A DNA stretch of 64,000 nt from Paenibacillus dokdonensis (GTDB lineage Bacteria; Bacillota; Bacilli; Paenibacillales; Paenibacillaceae): positions 62,001 through 126,000 of the forward strand of contig NZ_STGQ01000004.1 of NCBI RefSeq assembly GCF_004916975.1. The letters are read 5' to 3'. The position numbers and the translations under genes were made by a program. Of the stretch, positions 17,012 through 25,976 are shown piece by piece. Each line of letters begins with the position of its first letter. Position 1 is the stretch's first letter. A model generated the notes under the pieces. The model was not told the origin of the DNA. It made no database searches and worked only from the letters and a program-made list of their open reading frames with translations.

Positions 17012-17953
17012 ATGAAATTCACACTTAATCAAAAAGCCATTACGGCAGTGGTCATCAATGCGATCATCGTTGGCTTTTCACCGATATTCGTCAAACAGTC
17101 GCTCATCTTTGCCGATCCGCTGGATTCACTGGCTCACCGCTTTACGTTTTCCTTTCTCGCAGCTTCCTTGTTTGCCTTTCCGGGATGGGCCCATCTGAAG
17201 GCCATGCGAAAAGAAATCTTCACCGTCATTCCGCTGGCACTCCTGAATCCATCGCTCTTTTTCACTCTGCAGGCATTCGGTCTGCTGCATGCCTCCTCAG
17301 CGGTTGCAGGTATTGTACAGGCAACGGTTCCCGTCTTCACGATGATTCTCGCAGCTCTTTTCCTGAAGGAGAACGCCAGCATGGGTCAGCGGCTCTTCAC
17401 CCTTCTGTCCGTATCTGGAGTCATATTGGTATTCGCCGTTCCCGGCGTAGGCTCTTCGTCCACCAGCTTACTGGGTGTCACGCTGATTCTCCTATCCGCC
17501 TTGTCTCTGGCTGGATACACAACCTTGGCCCGTAAGCTCACGCGGATTATGCGTCCCAAGGATTTGACCTATATGATGATTCTATTCGGTTTTGTCGTCT
17601 TCAACATCATAGCACTCTGCAAGCATGGCTATACGGGCACGGTTGGCTCCTATTTCACGCCTCTGCAAGAGCCTGCTTTTATCATGGATATGGTCTTTCT
17701 GGGTGTGCTATCCTTCCTGTTGACCTCCTTTTTATCCAATTATGCACTGTCGATCCTCGAAGCCTCGAAGGTCAGCGTATTTGCAGGTTTGTCCACTGTG
17801 GTAACCATTGCCGGCGGCGTGCTGCTGCTGAATGAACAGCTGGGCTGGTACCACTGGGCCGGAGCAGCCATGATTGCGGCCGGGGTCACAGGCGTTAATC
17901 TTTCAAGCAAAAAGCTCCCGGCGGTCAAAACGCAGGAGTCTGTGAAAGCTTGA
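17012..17953 (+). CDS. EamA/DMT-family transporter
   Basis: 313 aa with ten predicted membrane spans in two EamA halves (about residues 10-140 and 155-295). GGGAGG lies 7 nt upstream of the ATG. Divergent from a MocR regulator, an arrangement common for exporters of amino acids or related metabolites; the substrate is not determinable. A strong hairpin follows it. Confidence 0.88.
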   Translation: MKFTLNQKAITAVVINAIIVGFSPIFVKQSLIFADPLDSLAHRFTFSFLAASLFAFPGWAHLKAMRKEIFTVIPLALLNPSLFFTLQAFGLLHASSAVAGIVQATVPVFTMILAALFLKENASMGQRLFTLLSVSGVILVFAVPGVGSSSTSLLGVTLILLSALSLAGYTTLARKLTRIMRPKDLTYMMILFGFVVFNIIALCKHGYTGTVGSYFTPLQEPAFIMDMVFLGVLSFLLTSFLSNYALSILEASKVSVFAGLSTVVTIAGGVLLLNEQLGWYHWAGAAMIAAGVTGVNLSSKKLPAVKTQESVKA

Positions 17954-17972
17954 TAAACATGGAAGCACAAAT

Positions 17973-18005
17973 AAAGCCCCGGTGCCTACCGGGGCTTCTT
18001 GGTTT
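17973..18005. terminator. Hairpin terminator after EamA gene
   Basis: Stem AAGCCCCGGT with ACCGGGGCTT and a TCTTGGTTT tail on the plus strand. The stem is strong and the tail weak. It also lies downstream of the GH42 remnant on the other strand. Confidence 0.7.
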
Positions 18006-18009
18006 CAAG

Positions 18010-18361
18010 TTATCGTCTTTTAACGAAGCACTTCCTCTTCCTCTTCCTCTTCAGCAGCTTCACCCCATGAATTTCAAGATGAACAGAGGCATTCGCGTCA
18101 TCCAGCATAATCCTCTACTCCCGGCTGCTGAAATTCACCAGAAACACATATACGTTCTCTCCATCCGTACGCCTTTGTGCCGTCGCTCCTTGGTATCCCA
18201 AACTCCTTGTACTCCAGCCTCCTGAATCCATTGTCCGTTAAAATCCAGGTAGAGCGGCTCCTTCGCCCGGGCAGCCAAATAGTACGCTTTGCCTCTGCCC
18301 AGATTATGGAGCGTAAGCGCAGCGGGTCCCGCATAAAAATCATCCGTTTTCGGCTCTTCTT
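18010..18361 (-). pseudogene. C-terminal remnant of a GH42 beta-galactosidase
   Basis: Directly after the MFS stop codon the minus strand reads EEPKTDDFYAGPAALTLHNL and then GRGKAYYLAARAKEP, the pattern of the GH42 trimerisation domain. After a frameshift near 18160 it continues VFLVNFSSRE, an in-frame TAG, then RIMLDDANASVHLEIHGVKL, which matches the C-terminal beta domain of GH42 enzymes, and ends at a stop at 18012. Only the last ~115 residues of a ~670-residue enzyme remain. There is no start or ribosome site. This looks like decay of an MFS-beta-galactosidase operon. Confidence 0.7.
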
Positions 18362-19609
18362 TTACAACAGCTCTCCTTTTCTCTTCAAAAAAACATACAG
18401 CAGCAAGCTGGTGAAGGCGCATATGATCGCGCACAGCCCGATAAACGCATACCCTGCCTGCAGACCGCGTAACAAGCCCAGCTGGGAATCTGCCATGTAA
18501 AATCTTTTGACTCCGTCGGTAATAACACCGATCAGATAGTTTCCGATGACACTGCCTATTCCCATCATGGTAACGATAAAGGTGATGGCCGTATCGCTTT
18601 CATTGGGATACCGTTTTGCAATGACAGCCATAACCGTCGGATAGATTGGCGCGATTCCAATCCCTGCCAGTGCGAAGAAAATAGCTCCCTGTTCTCCGGA
18701 TACAATCGCAATGCCCGTGCAAATGCCTGAAAATCCCGACAGGATGATCAGGGAGAGCGTAAAGCCAATTCTATCCGTAATCGGCCCAAGCAGCAGCCGT
18801 GCAAGCGAAAAGCATAAAAAGAAAATGGACAGCATCCCTGAAGCTGCGGTCGTATTCCAGTGGTAAGCCTTCTCCAGGAAATTGACCAGCCATCCGCCTA
18901 CCGACATCTCCGATACAACGCCAAAAGACAGAATCAGGACAATCAGCCACAAGCCGCGGTCCCGGATCAGGGAAGACAGCGGTGCCCGATGTTCAGCTGC
19001 TGTCTCATCTCCGGCAAATCGGCTGAAGAACGCCGGGAACATCGGTATCACCGCCAAGGCGAGCATAATCAGATACATCTCGCGCCAATCCACCGTGTGA
19101 CCGAATAAGGTAACGCTCATTAGTCCCGAGGCGATAATCGGGGCCACGGTTGAGCTGAGTCCGTAGAAAAAATGTGCCAGATTCATCATCGTTCCCGTGT
19201 TCCTCACGAATATCCGGGCGCCCAGAATCGCGAGCGCGATCTCCAGCATCCCGTTACCGATATACATCAAAAAGTAAGAGGCCGAAAACAGCGAATAGCT
19301 CTTCGATAGATAGATCAATATTCCGGAAATCACCATACCGCCAAAAGCCATCAGACTGACGCTTTTAATGCCGAGCTTGCGGGTCAGAAAGGCGGTGAAG
19401 GAGCAGGCGAGGAGATAACCCAGGGAGTTCAGGGACAGCAGTGTCCCGAGCTGCATCTCATCGATGCCAAAATCCGCCTGGATCCTTGGAATGGCCGGGC
19501 CCTTAATATTTTCCGAGAAACCGAAAATGATGAATCCAATGAAAACCGTTGCCAATTGTAAAGCGTAATTGCGGTTTAATCTTCTTTTAGGCTGCACTTG
19601 AAGGCTCAT
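18362..19609 (-). CDS. MFS transporter
   Basis: 415 aa, twelve predicted spans in two six-helix halves with a basic N-terminus (QPKRRLNRNYALQL). The central loop follows FFSRFAGDETAAEHRAP. The fold and the GPAIPRIQADFGIDEMQLGT start resemble sugar-type MFS carriers. The GH42 remnant directly behind it suggests the transporter once served a galactoside pathway (inference). Confidence 0.85.
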   Translation of the reverse strand: MSLQVQPKRRLNRNYALQLATVFIGFIIFGFSENIKGPAIPRIQADFGIDEMQLGTLLSLNSLGYLLACSFTAFLTRKLGIKSVSLMAFGGMVISGILIYLSKSYSLFSASYFLMYIGNGMLEIALAILGARIFVRNTGTMMNLAHFFYGLSSTVAPIIASGLMSVTLFGHTVDWREMYLIMLALAVIPMFPAFFSRFAGDETAAEHRAPLSSLIRDRGLWLIVLILSFGVVSEMSVGGWLVNFLEKAYHWNTTAASGMLSIFFLCFSLARLLLGPITDRIGFTLSLIILSGFSGICTGIAIVSGEQGAIFFALAGIGIAPIYPTVMAVIAKRYPNESDTAITFIVTMMGIGSVIGNYLIGVITDGVKRFYMADSQLGLLRGLQAGYAFIGLCAIICAFTSLLLYVFLKRKGELL

Positions 19610-19745
19610 CTCATGGTCCCCTTGCTATGTAATTACAGCACCGCCACAGCCCGGTCGCAGCCGCAGTAAACCTACCGCCAAACCAAACAGCAGTGGAGGT
19701 ACTGATTGTCCTTTATCTCCTATACGTATTCCGAGCTGGGAAGGA

Positions 19746-22697
19746 TTATCCAACCCACTCACTACGCAAGGTAAAGAGATCTTTCAAAGCATCTGTCGAC
19801 AGTTCCGTAATCCAGCTCTCCGAGCTCGAGATAACGTTATCGCTGAGCTGCTGCTTGCTCTCCAGCATTTCATCAATGCGCTCCTCGAGGGTACCTAGGG
19901 ATATGAACTTATGCACCTGAACGTCTTTGGTCTGACCCATACGGTAAGCGCGGTCTGTCGCCTGGTTCTCCACGGCCGGATTCCACCAGCGGTCGAAGTG
20001 AAAGACATGGTTAGCAGCAGTCAGGTTCAGACCGACACCTCCGGCCTTAATCGACAATATAAACACGTTAGGCTGCTCGGCGGGAGTCAGTGTTTGGGAC
20101 TGGAACTGATCAATCATCCGGTCGCGAGCGGACTTGGAGGTACTTCCGTTCAGATACAATACAGGCTCCTGAAGCTCCTGCCGGAGCACATGCTGCAGCA
20201 TCTCCCCCATGCCGATATACTGCGTGAAAATAAGGCAGCGCTCCCCTTCTTCACGCAGCTCTCTCACCATCGCCAGCAGCCGTTCAAGCTTGGAAGATCG
20301 GTTGATCAATGTTTCGATATCCATGGATTCATCGGGATCCTCATGATTCACGAAGGGCTCTCTTGTTAAGAGCAGCGGATGGTCGCAAAGCTGCTTTAGA
20401 TGGGTCAGCGCAGCCAAAATGGCTCCCTTACGTTCTATGCCTTCAAGCTTTTGCACCCGGTTCATCAAATCGTTCACGGTCTGATCATAGAGAGCGCCCT
20501 GTTCGGTTGTAAGATGAATATAGGTTTTCATCTCGTTTTTATCCGGCAGGTCGAGCTGGATGGCCGGGTCCTTCTTCTTGCGGCGCAGCATAAACGGCTT
20601 GACCAGCTTCTGCAGATGAACCGTACGCTGTTCATCATGCTCTTTCTCAATCGCCTGGATGAAACGGATGTTAAAGGTTCGCAAGCTCCCCAAATATCCC
20701 GGGTTCATGAAATCATAGAGGGACCACAGCTCCGAAAGCCGATTCTCTATAGGCGTTCCTGTAAGTGTGATACGATGTCTCGCAGGGAAGCTCCGGACGG
20801 CAGACGATTGCTTCGTCTGGGCGTTTTTAATATTTTGGGCTTCATCCAGACACAGTGATTCCCATGTGAACTCTTTCAGCAAGTCCTGGTCCAGCGTAGC
20901 CGTGGCGTAAGAGGTTAGGATGACATCCGCCTGCCGGATTTCTTCACGAAAGGCTTTTTCACTGGAACGTCTGCTTCCGTAATGCAGCATTACATTCAAA
21001 GATGGAGCAAAGCGGCTCAGCTCCTTCTGCCAGTTCCCTAGAACCGATGTAGGACAAATCAGCAATGAAGGCTGCCTGTGAGCCGCATCTGTAGAGGATT
21101 CCTTCAAATGCAGTAAATAGGTGATGAACTGCACAGTCTTCCCGAGCCCCATGTCATCGGCCAGACAAGCTCCTAACCCAAACCGCCGTAAAAAGGCCAG
21201 CCAGGAATAACCATCGTATTGATAAGGACGCAGTTCAGCTTTCAGTCCGGCTGGAACTGGCAGCTTCGGCCATTCCGACTGCTGGCCGAGCTGACTGATG
21301 AGCTTCACAAGATGCTCATTCAGTTCAACCTCGAGCTCAATTCGCGTTGAAGCATCCTGCGGCTGATCCGGCTCTCCATCGCGATCAGGCTCGTCGGCTC
21401 TCCCCTGAAGGTGGAGATGGAGGACATCCTGAAAGGATAACCCCTCTGTGCTGTCGACCCCTGCCATCATTTGTCCAATCTGCTTAAGCAAAGCAGGATC
21501 GAGCGAAATCCATTCTCCCCGGAAACGAACTAACCGTTCATTGCGGGCGACCAGCTCGTTAAATTCACTTTCTGTGAGCTGGGTCTCTCCGATCGCAATG
21601 CGCCAGTCGAACTGGATGATGGAATCAAGGCCGAACATCGAACCGCCGCTGCTCTTGCTGTTCTCGCTCCCCTCGCCGGAGCGGACCTTAGCGCGAAGCT
21701 TCGGCTTCTTGCGGCTGGCGGCTTCCCACCAAGCCGGCAGCAGTACTTGCCAACCGGCCTCGAGCAAACGGCGGCTGTCCGTCGTCAAAAACTGCCATGC
21801 GGCTGCGTCCGTCAGCGGCTTGCTGAGCATATCATCGCTGCGCTCAGCCAAGCTTGCCCCCGGTAAGCTAGCCCGCAAATGTTCCGCCCACCCGGCTGAG
21901 CGATCATGCACATGAGACGACCATGTATCCGGCCATACGCCGGATGCCTGTCCGTCTTCGCCAAGCCGGATTGGAACCAATGCAGCGGGATCCAGCTTAT
22001 CCTGCAGGACAAGCTTGAGGCGCCACACAGGCTCGTCGTCATCCGGCTCCAATAGCTGCAGAAGCGGACGGAAAGGCGCTGTGTCTGCCTTCCAGCCAAT
22101 AGAAATGAGCCATGCCTGCTCATTGAACCCGGCCATGGCACTGTCTTTAGCGAAGAGCATGGGATATTCTCTCCGCAAATCAGACGCCGTCACCTCCATT
22201 CCATAACACTCGTGAAATACGGTAGATGAGAAGGCAGCACGTAACCCCTCAGTAAATTCAGGGCCGCTGCGGCTGATTTCCTTCCTTGCTTGGGCGTCCA
22301 ATACCGATTCATCCCAAGTCCACTGTAATCTTCCTGCTTGGAAGGCGGAGAAGCTCGGGATGAATCTCTTCTCATCCGTACAAGCAGCAAGAACCGGGGC
22401 GAGACGCAGCAGTGATTCCGCCCCTTCATCCCATTGCCACTCGATATGGTCCAGCAGCTTCCGCTCTGCAAAGAATGGAATGACCTGCTCGGCAGGCAGC
22501 ACCACAAGCTGGGTCTCTTGCACTTGCTGGATCTCAAGCTCCGTTCCATAGAAGGATGCTTCATGCCATGCGAACAACCGTTGTTTCAAATCCAGTCCGG
22601 TTACATCATGCTGCGCCAGGGTCGATCCGTAAATAAGCGCATCCCCATATGCGCTCAAACGGATGTGGATCGTAATGGTATCTGTGTATGGGCTCAT
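19746..22697 (-). CDS. SNF2-family DNA-dependent ATPase
   Basis: 983 aa from MSPYTDTIT; the ATG overlaps the stop of the SWIM gene (ATGA), indicating translational coupling. Residues 1-440 form the bacterial SNF2-associated region. Helicase motifs follow: I in DDMGLGKTVQF (about 515), II in DEAQNIKN (about 617), TGTPIENRLSELWS, V/VI in KAGGVGLNLT and ENQATDRAYRMGQ. It is expected to translocate on DNA and remodel nucleoprotein; not a true helicase. No restriction or BREX-type partner lies beside it. Confidence 0.92.
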   Translation of the reverse strand: MSPYTDTITIHIRLSAYGDALIYGSTLAQHDVTGLDLKQRLFAWHEASFYGTELEIQQVQETQLVVLPAEQVIPFFAERKLLDHIEWQWDEGAESLLRLAPVLAACTDEKRFIPSFSAFQAGRLQWTWDESVLDAQARKEISRSGPEFTEGLRAAFSSTVFHECYGMEVTASDLRREYPMLFAKDSAMAGFNEQAWLISIGWKADTAPFRPLLQLLEPDDDEPVWRLKLVLQDKLDPAALVPIRLGEDGQASGVWPDTWSSHVHDRSAGWAEHLRASLPGASLAERSDDMLSKPLTDAAAWQFLTTDSRRLLEAGWQVLLPAWWEAASRKKPKLRAKVRSGEGSENSKSSGGSMFGLDSIIQFDWRIAIGETQLTESEFNELVARNERLVRFRGEWISLDPALLKQIGQMMAGVDSTEGLSFQDVLHLHLQGRADEPDRDGEPDQPQDASTRIELEVELNEHLVKLISQLGQQSEWPKLPVPAGLKAELRPYQYDGYSWLAFLRRFGLGACLADDMGLGKTVQFITYLLHLKESSTDAAHRQPSLLICPTSVLGNWQKELSRFAPSLNVMLHYGSRRSSEKAFREEIRQADVILTSYATATLDQDLLKEFTWESLCLDEAQNIKNAQTKQSSAVRSFPARHRITLTGTPIENRLSELWSLYDFMNPGYLGSLRTFNIRFIQAIEKEHDEQRTVHLQKLVKPFMLRRKKKDPAIQLDLPDKNEMKTYIHLTTEQGALYDQTVNDLMNRVQKLEGIERKGAILAALTHLKQLCDHPLLLTREPFVNHEDPDESMDIETLINRSSKLERLLAMVRELREEGERCLIFTQYIGMGEMLQHVLRQELQEPVLYLNGSTSKSARDRMIDQFQSQTLTPAEQPNVFILSIKAGGVGLNLTAANHVFHFDRWWNPAVENQATDRAYRMGQTKDVQVHKFISLGTLEERIDEMLESKQQLSDNVISSSESWITELSTDALKDLFTLRSEWVG

Positions 22698-24322
22698 ATG
22701 ATCAGTTTTCCCTTCCGAAGCTCCTCCTGCAATGCTCGCAGCCGGCTGTGACGGCTGGCAAACACGGTGATAAACTGCTCCCACCGTTCTTCCCGCTTCA
22801 TTTTTTTGTATAATTTGGATAAACGCTTGAGCAATTTAACGGCTGCTTTATAGCTCGATCTATTTTTCAGAAGAATATACCGTTCTACCGCCTGATGATA
22901 GAAGGGCAGCAGCAGCTCAGGTGCATTCTTCTCGATAGGCTGAAGTACGCTGACACGAAATTCCAAAGGTTCTTTTCCGGTGCTGAGCTGAACATCCATC
23001 CATTGCTGCCATTTTCCATAGCTAAGCAGCGTCTCTTCATAAATATCCTTGGAATAGGGCAGCATGCCGGCAAGCGTCTCCCACATCTGTTCCTCGGACT
23101 GCGGAAGCTGCTGAACAGCCGTTGTCCAGTATTCCATATAATCGTGGAAAATGCCCTTTCGGTGACTGGTTAACATCGGACCGATATGGACAAGCCATTC
23201 CTGAAGCCGGGACCATTCTCCCGCAACTGACAGAGTCTCTAAGTATGAAATGAGATAACCCGGAGGGATGATCGAGGCTTTGTCGGCCGTCTTCAACCAT
23301 GACCAGGCCTGCTCGTCTTCCGCCATAAGAAAATAGATCCTGCTCTGGGCTAACATCCAGGGAAGCTTGGACAAGGTGTCTCCCAGCTCCTCCTCGGCAG
23401 ATTGCAGCTTCCTTATTTCCTCTGTGTACATCCCGGTATCCTTCAGGTTCGGGTGAATCCATTTTAGCCAGAGCTGATCATAGGCCTCCGATAAATAACT
23501 GAAATTCTTCGGTTCCGTCAGCATCTGCCTGCGCAGATAGGTTAACGTCTTAGTGACACGCGGCCAAAGCTCGGGTTCTGTTGTGATATTAAGTCCGCTT
23601 TCAAATATATGTCGCATAGCTTCCTTTAGCTCATCTGCAGCAACCTGGGTGTGATATCCCATATACGTGTTGTTGGAATGTACAGAATGCTGTGCCGGTT
23701 TGACCAGCTTAATGATCATAAACAGGTGAGCATGAAGATCATACAACTGCTCCATGACAGGGGAAAGCGGAGGCTTTACAGCATATATGGCAGCTATAGC
23801 TTTCTTGGCATATTGTGAATTTGGACTGCTGAATTCGAGCGGAGTGATGCACAGCTTAAACAGACCATGCCATTCGGCAATGCTAAGAGAGGGAATCTGG
23901 CTTGCCTTTTCTTGTAATGCGTTGGCAGCTTCTCCTCTGTGCTCAGAAACTGCGGAATCCTGGCTTATCGTTTTCGCAGGCTGCTTAAGCATGGCTGTAG
24001 CATGAGCATTCACAATCGCATGTACGAATCGTCCCTGCTTGCTGACGTGATCGAGCAAGACGGCGATCATATGCTTGCAATGGCTTTTCACCGGGCAAGT
24101 GCAGTGGCTTTCAGATAAACGATCGAGCTTGAGAGCAACCCGATAGTCTTCACTGCCTTCGACTAAAGCTTCGATAAGCGTATCTGTCATCTTGATGGGA
24201 TGGACAAACCCCTGCTTATAATATTGAAATCCGCGTTTAATCGTCAGATCGCTGAATTGTTCTCCAACGGTCTGTATAAGCTGCTGCCACTCTATATCAT
24301 CTATCATATCGTTTGGATTCAT
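22694..24322 (-). CDS. SWIM zinc-finger protein
   Basis: 542 aa. SWIM motif CxCx(n)CxH at about residues 73-84 (HCTCPVKSHCKHMIAVLLDH); the rest is alpha-helical, TPR-like, with no other recognised domain. SWIM proteins fused to or paired with SNF2 ATPases are a standard bacterial arrangement, and here the stop overlaps the SNF2 start by 4 nt. AGGAGA lies 11 nt upstream of the ATG. Confidence 0.88.
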   Translation of the reverse strand: MNPNDMIDDIEWQQLIQTVGEQFSDLTIKRGFQYYKQGFVHPIKMTDTLIEALVEGSEDYRVALKLDRLSESHCTCPVKSHCKHMIAVLLDHVSKQGRFVHAIVNAHATAMLKQPAKTISQDSAVSEHRGEAANALQEKASQIPSLSIAEWHGLFKLCITPLEFSSPNSQYAKKAIAAIYAVKPPLSPVMEQLYDLHAHLFMIIKLVKPAQHSVHSNNTYMGYHTQVAADELKEAMRHIFESGLNITTEPELWPRVTKTLTYLRRQMLTEPKNFSYLSEAYDQLWLKWIHPNLKDTGMYTEEIRKLQSAEEELGDTLSKLPWMLAQSRIYFLMAEDEQAWSWLKTADKASIIPPGYLISYLETLSVAGEWSRLQEWLVHIGPMLTSHRKGIFHDYMEYWTTAVQQLPQSEEQMWETLAGMLPYSKDIYEETLLSYGKWQQWMDVQLSTGKEPLEFRVSVLQPIEKNAPELLLPFYHQAVERYILLKNRSSYKAAVKLLKRLSKLYKKMKREERWEQFITVFASRHSRLRALQEELRKGKLII

Positions 24323-24436
24323 TATTCTATCGTCTCCTAGTGGAGTGAAGTTTAGTAGTTGTCTATCTAATCTATCATATCCGATTTCACGAATAAATAA
24401 TAAGAACGCATGAAAACGAAAAGGAATAGCCTCATG

Positions 24437-24480
24437 AAAAAGAACCCCTGTATGTACCCTTTTTAAGGGCGGGGCTCTTT
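24437..24480 (-). terminator. Terminator after the HhH protein gene
   Basis: Minus-strand arms AGAGCCCCGCCC and GGGGTTCT followed by TTTTT. Confidence 0.6.
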
Positions 24481-24516
24481 TACCTGTTTCATCGATATCA
24501 CTTAGATTAGATACTT

Positions 24517-24993
24517 TTAATCTCCAGACTTTACCTCATGCCATGCCTTCTTGGGTCTTGTCTCCGGATATCCATGCTCCTTACGGTATTCTTTTCGGGC
24601 ATCCGTAAAATCAAACCAGCTCTTCTTGCTGTCCGGATGATTCGCATGATGAACCATACACCAGAGGGCGTCCTCCAGGCAGGGATCTTCCCAGAAACCA
24701 AAATGGGTCTCCAATTGTTCAAGCAGATCCGGACCGTTCAATGGCTTCAGTTCATCAAGTGAACCATATCCCAAAGCAGCTACCCGTTCCGCAATCCGCG
24801 GCCCAATGGAAGGAATCGCTTGGAACTGGGCTAATGCATGCAAATATCCCGCACGCTCCGCTGACGATCCAAGAATGCCCGCCAAATCGGCAGTGTCCAG
24901 CTCCGCGACCGTATTCAGCTTGATTTTATAAGACCGCAAATTCATCTTCTCTTCCGAGGATAGGGGAAGCTTGGGGGCTGGCCGTTTGCTCAT
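24517..24993 (-). CDS. Helix-hairpin-helix protein, Cdd1/pathogenicity-locus type
   Basis: 158 aa from MSKRPAPKL, chosen because GGAGGG lies 7 nt upstream. The helix-hairpin-helix at about residues 45-80 reads LAQFQAIPSIGPRIAERVAA; the second half (FWEDPCLEDALWCMVHHANH, WFDFTDARKEYR) is typical of the PF11731 Cdd1-like family, whose role is unknown. DNA binding through the HhH is plausible. Confidence 0.75.
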   Translation of the reverse strand: MSKRPAPKLPLSSEEKMNLRSYKIKLNTVAELDTADLAGILGSSAERAGYLHALAQFQAIPSIGPRIAERVAALGYGSLDELKPLNGPDLLEQLETHFGFWEDPCLEDALWCMVHHANHPDSKKSWFDFTDARKEYRKEHGYPETRPKKAWHEVKSGD

Positions 24994-25133
24994 CTTACAT
25001 CCCTCCGGAAATAGTCTTCGAAAACCCCTATTCAAAATAGGAAAAGCCAGAGAAACAGCATCATGTCATGATGCCGGTCTTCCTCCAGCTCTAGCTTGGC
25101 CTTACTTGCTTCACTTTTAAACCCGGGCAGCGC

Positions 25134-25787
25134 TTATAGCGAATGCTTCAGAAACCAGTCGTACAGTTCTTTGTTGTCGTACGTTTCAGTCCATGAATTA
25201 TGATTGGCTTCCGGGTACACCGTCAGCAGCACATCTCCGCCGGCTGCCTGAATAGCCTCAACCATGTCTTCCGATTCCGATAACGGCACAACATCATCCT
25301 TGGCCCCATGAAAAGCCCAGATAGGCGTTTCCTTCAATGCATCGGCATTCTTCGGATTACCGCCCCCGCATACAGGTACCGCAGCCGCAAATCGGCCCGG
25401 ATACTCGGCAGCCAGCTGCCAAGTGCCATAACCCCCCATGCTTAATCCCGTTAAATAAACACGGGCCGGATCGGTATTGTAACCTGCCATAACCTCATCA
25501 AGTGCAGCCATTACAGCATCCTTCTCCCCGTTCCAGTCCGAATGATCGGGACATTGAGGAGATATGGCGATGAATGGAAATGCAGGATCATGCTCCGCTA
25601 TATGGGGAACACCGTGGACCTTTACCAGCTCCACGTTGCTGCCGCGCTCTCCTGAACCATGAAGGAACAGGATTACAGGCCATTTTTGATCTAAATTCTG
25701 ATCATATCCTTCCGGAAGATGGAGCAGATAGTCCAGCGTTACCTTTTTTGTGATTTCCTTGTCCAGCTTGCAGGCTTGTTGACTCAA
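25134..25787 (-). CDS. Alpha/beta-hydrolase (carboxylesterase/phospholipase type)
   Basis: 217 aa. Nucleophile Ser in TGLSMGGYG (about residue 114), Asp in HGAKDDVVP (about 166), His in EANHNSW (about 197), and oxyanion-hole LFLHGSGERG (about 41-50). No signal peptide, so probably cytoplasmic; substrate unknown. The start is TTG behind a weak GCGGGGA. Monocistronic. Confidence 0.85.
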   Translation of the reverse strand: MSQQACKLDKEITKKVTLDYLLHLPEGYDQNLDQKWPVILFLHGSGERGSNVELVKVHGVPHIAEHDPAFPFIAISPQCPDHSDWNGEKDAVMAALDEVMAGYNTDPARVYLTGLSMGGYGTWQLAAEYPGRFAAAVPVCGGGNPKNADALKETPIWAFHGAKDDVVPLSESEDMVEAIQAAGGDVLLTVYPEANHNSWTETYDNKELYDWFLKHSL

Positions 25788-25937
25788 TGGGATTCCCCGC
25801 TTTCATTATCAAATGTACACGCGCACCTGACCGGCAGCCCGTCTTTATATCCAATCGATCTTCCACTTATTACGCCAATGGATGGCCCATTTCCTGCTTG
25901 GCGGCAGCATTTTATGAACCGGAAGTTCGGAATAACT

Positions 25938-25961
25938 AAGGCCACCCAGGTGGGTGGCCTC
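25938..25961. terminator. Hairpin after the chemotaxis receptor gene
   Basis: GGCCACCC-AGG-TGGGTGGCC, a strong stem; the T tail on the minus strand is short. Confidence 0.55.
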
Positions 25962-25976
25962 TTCTACACTTGCAGC

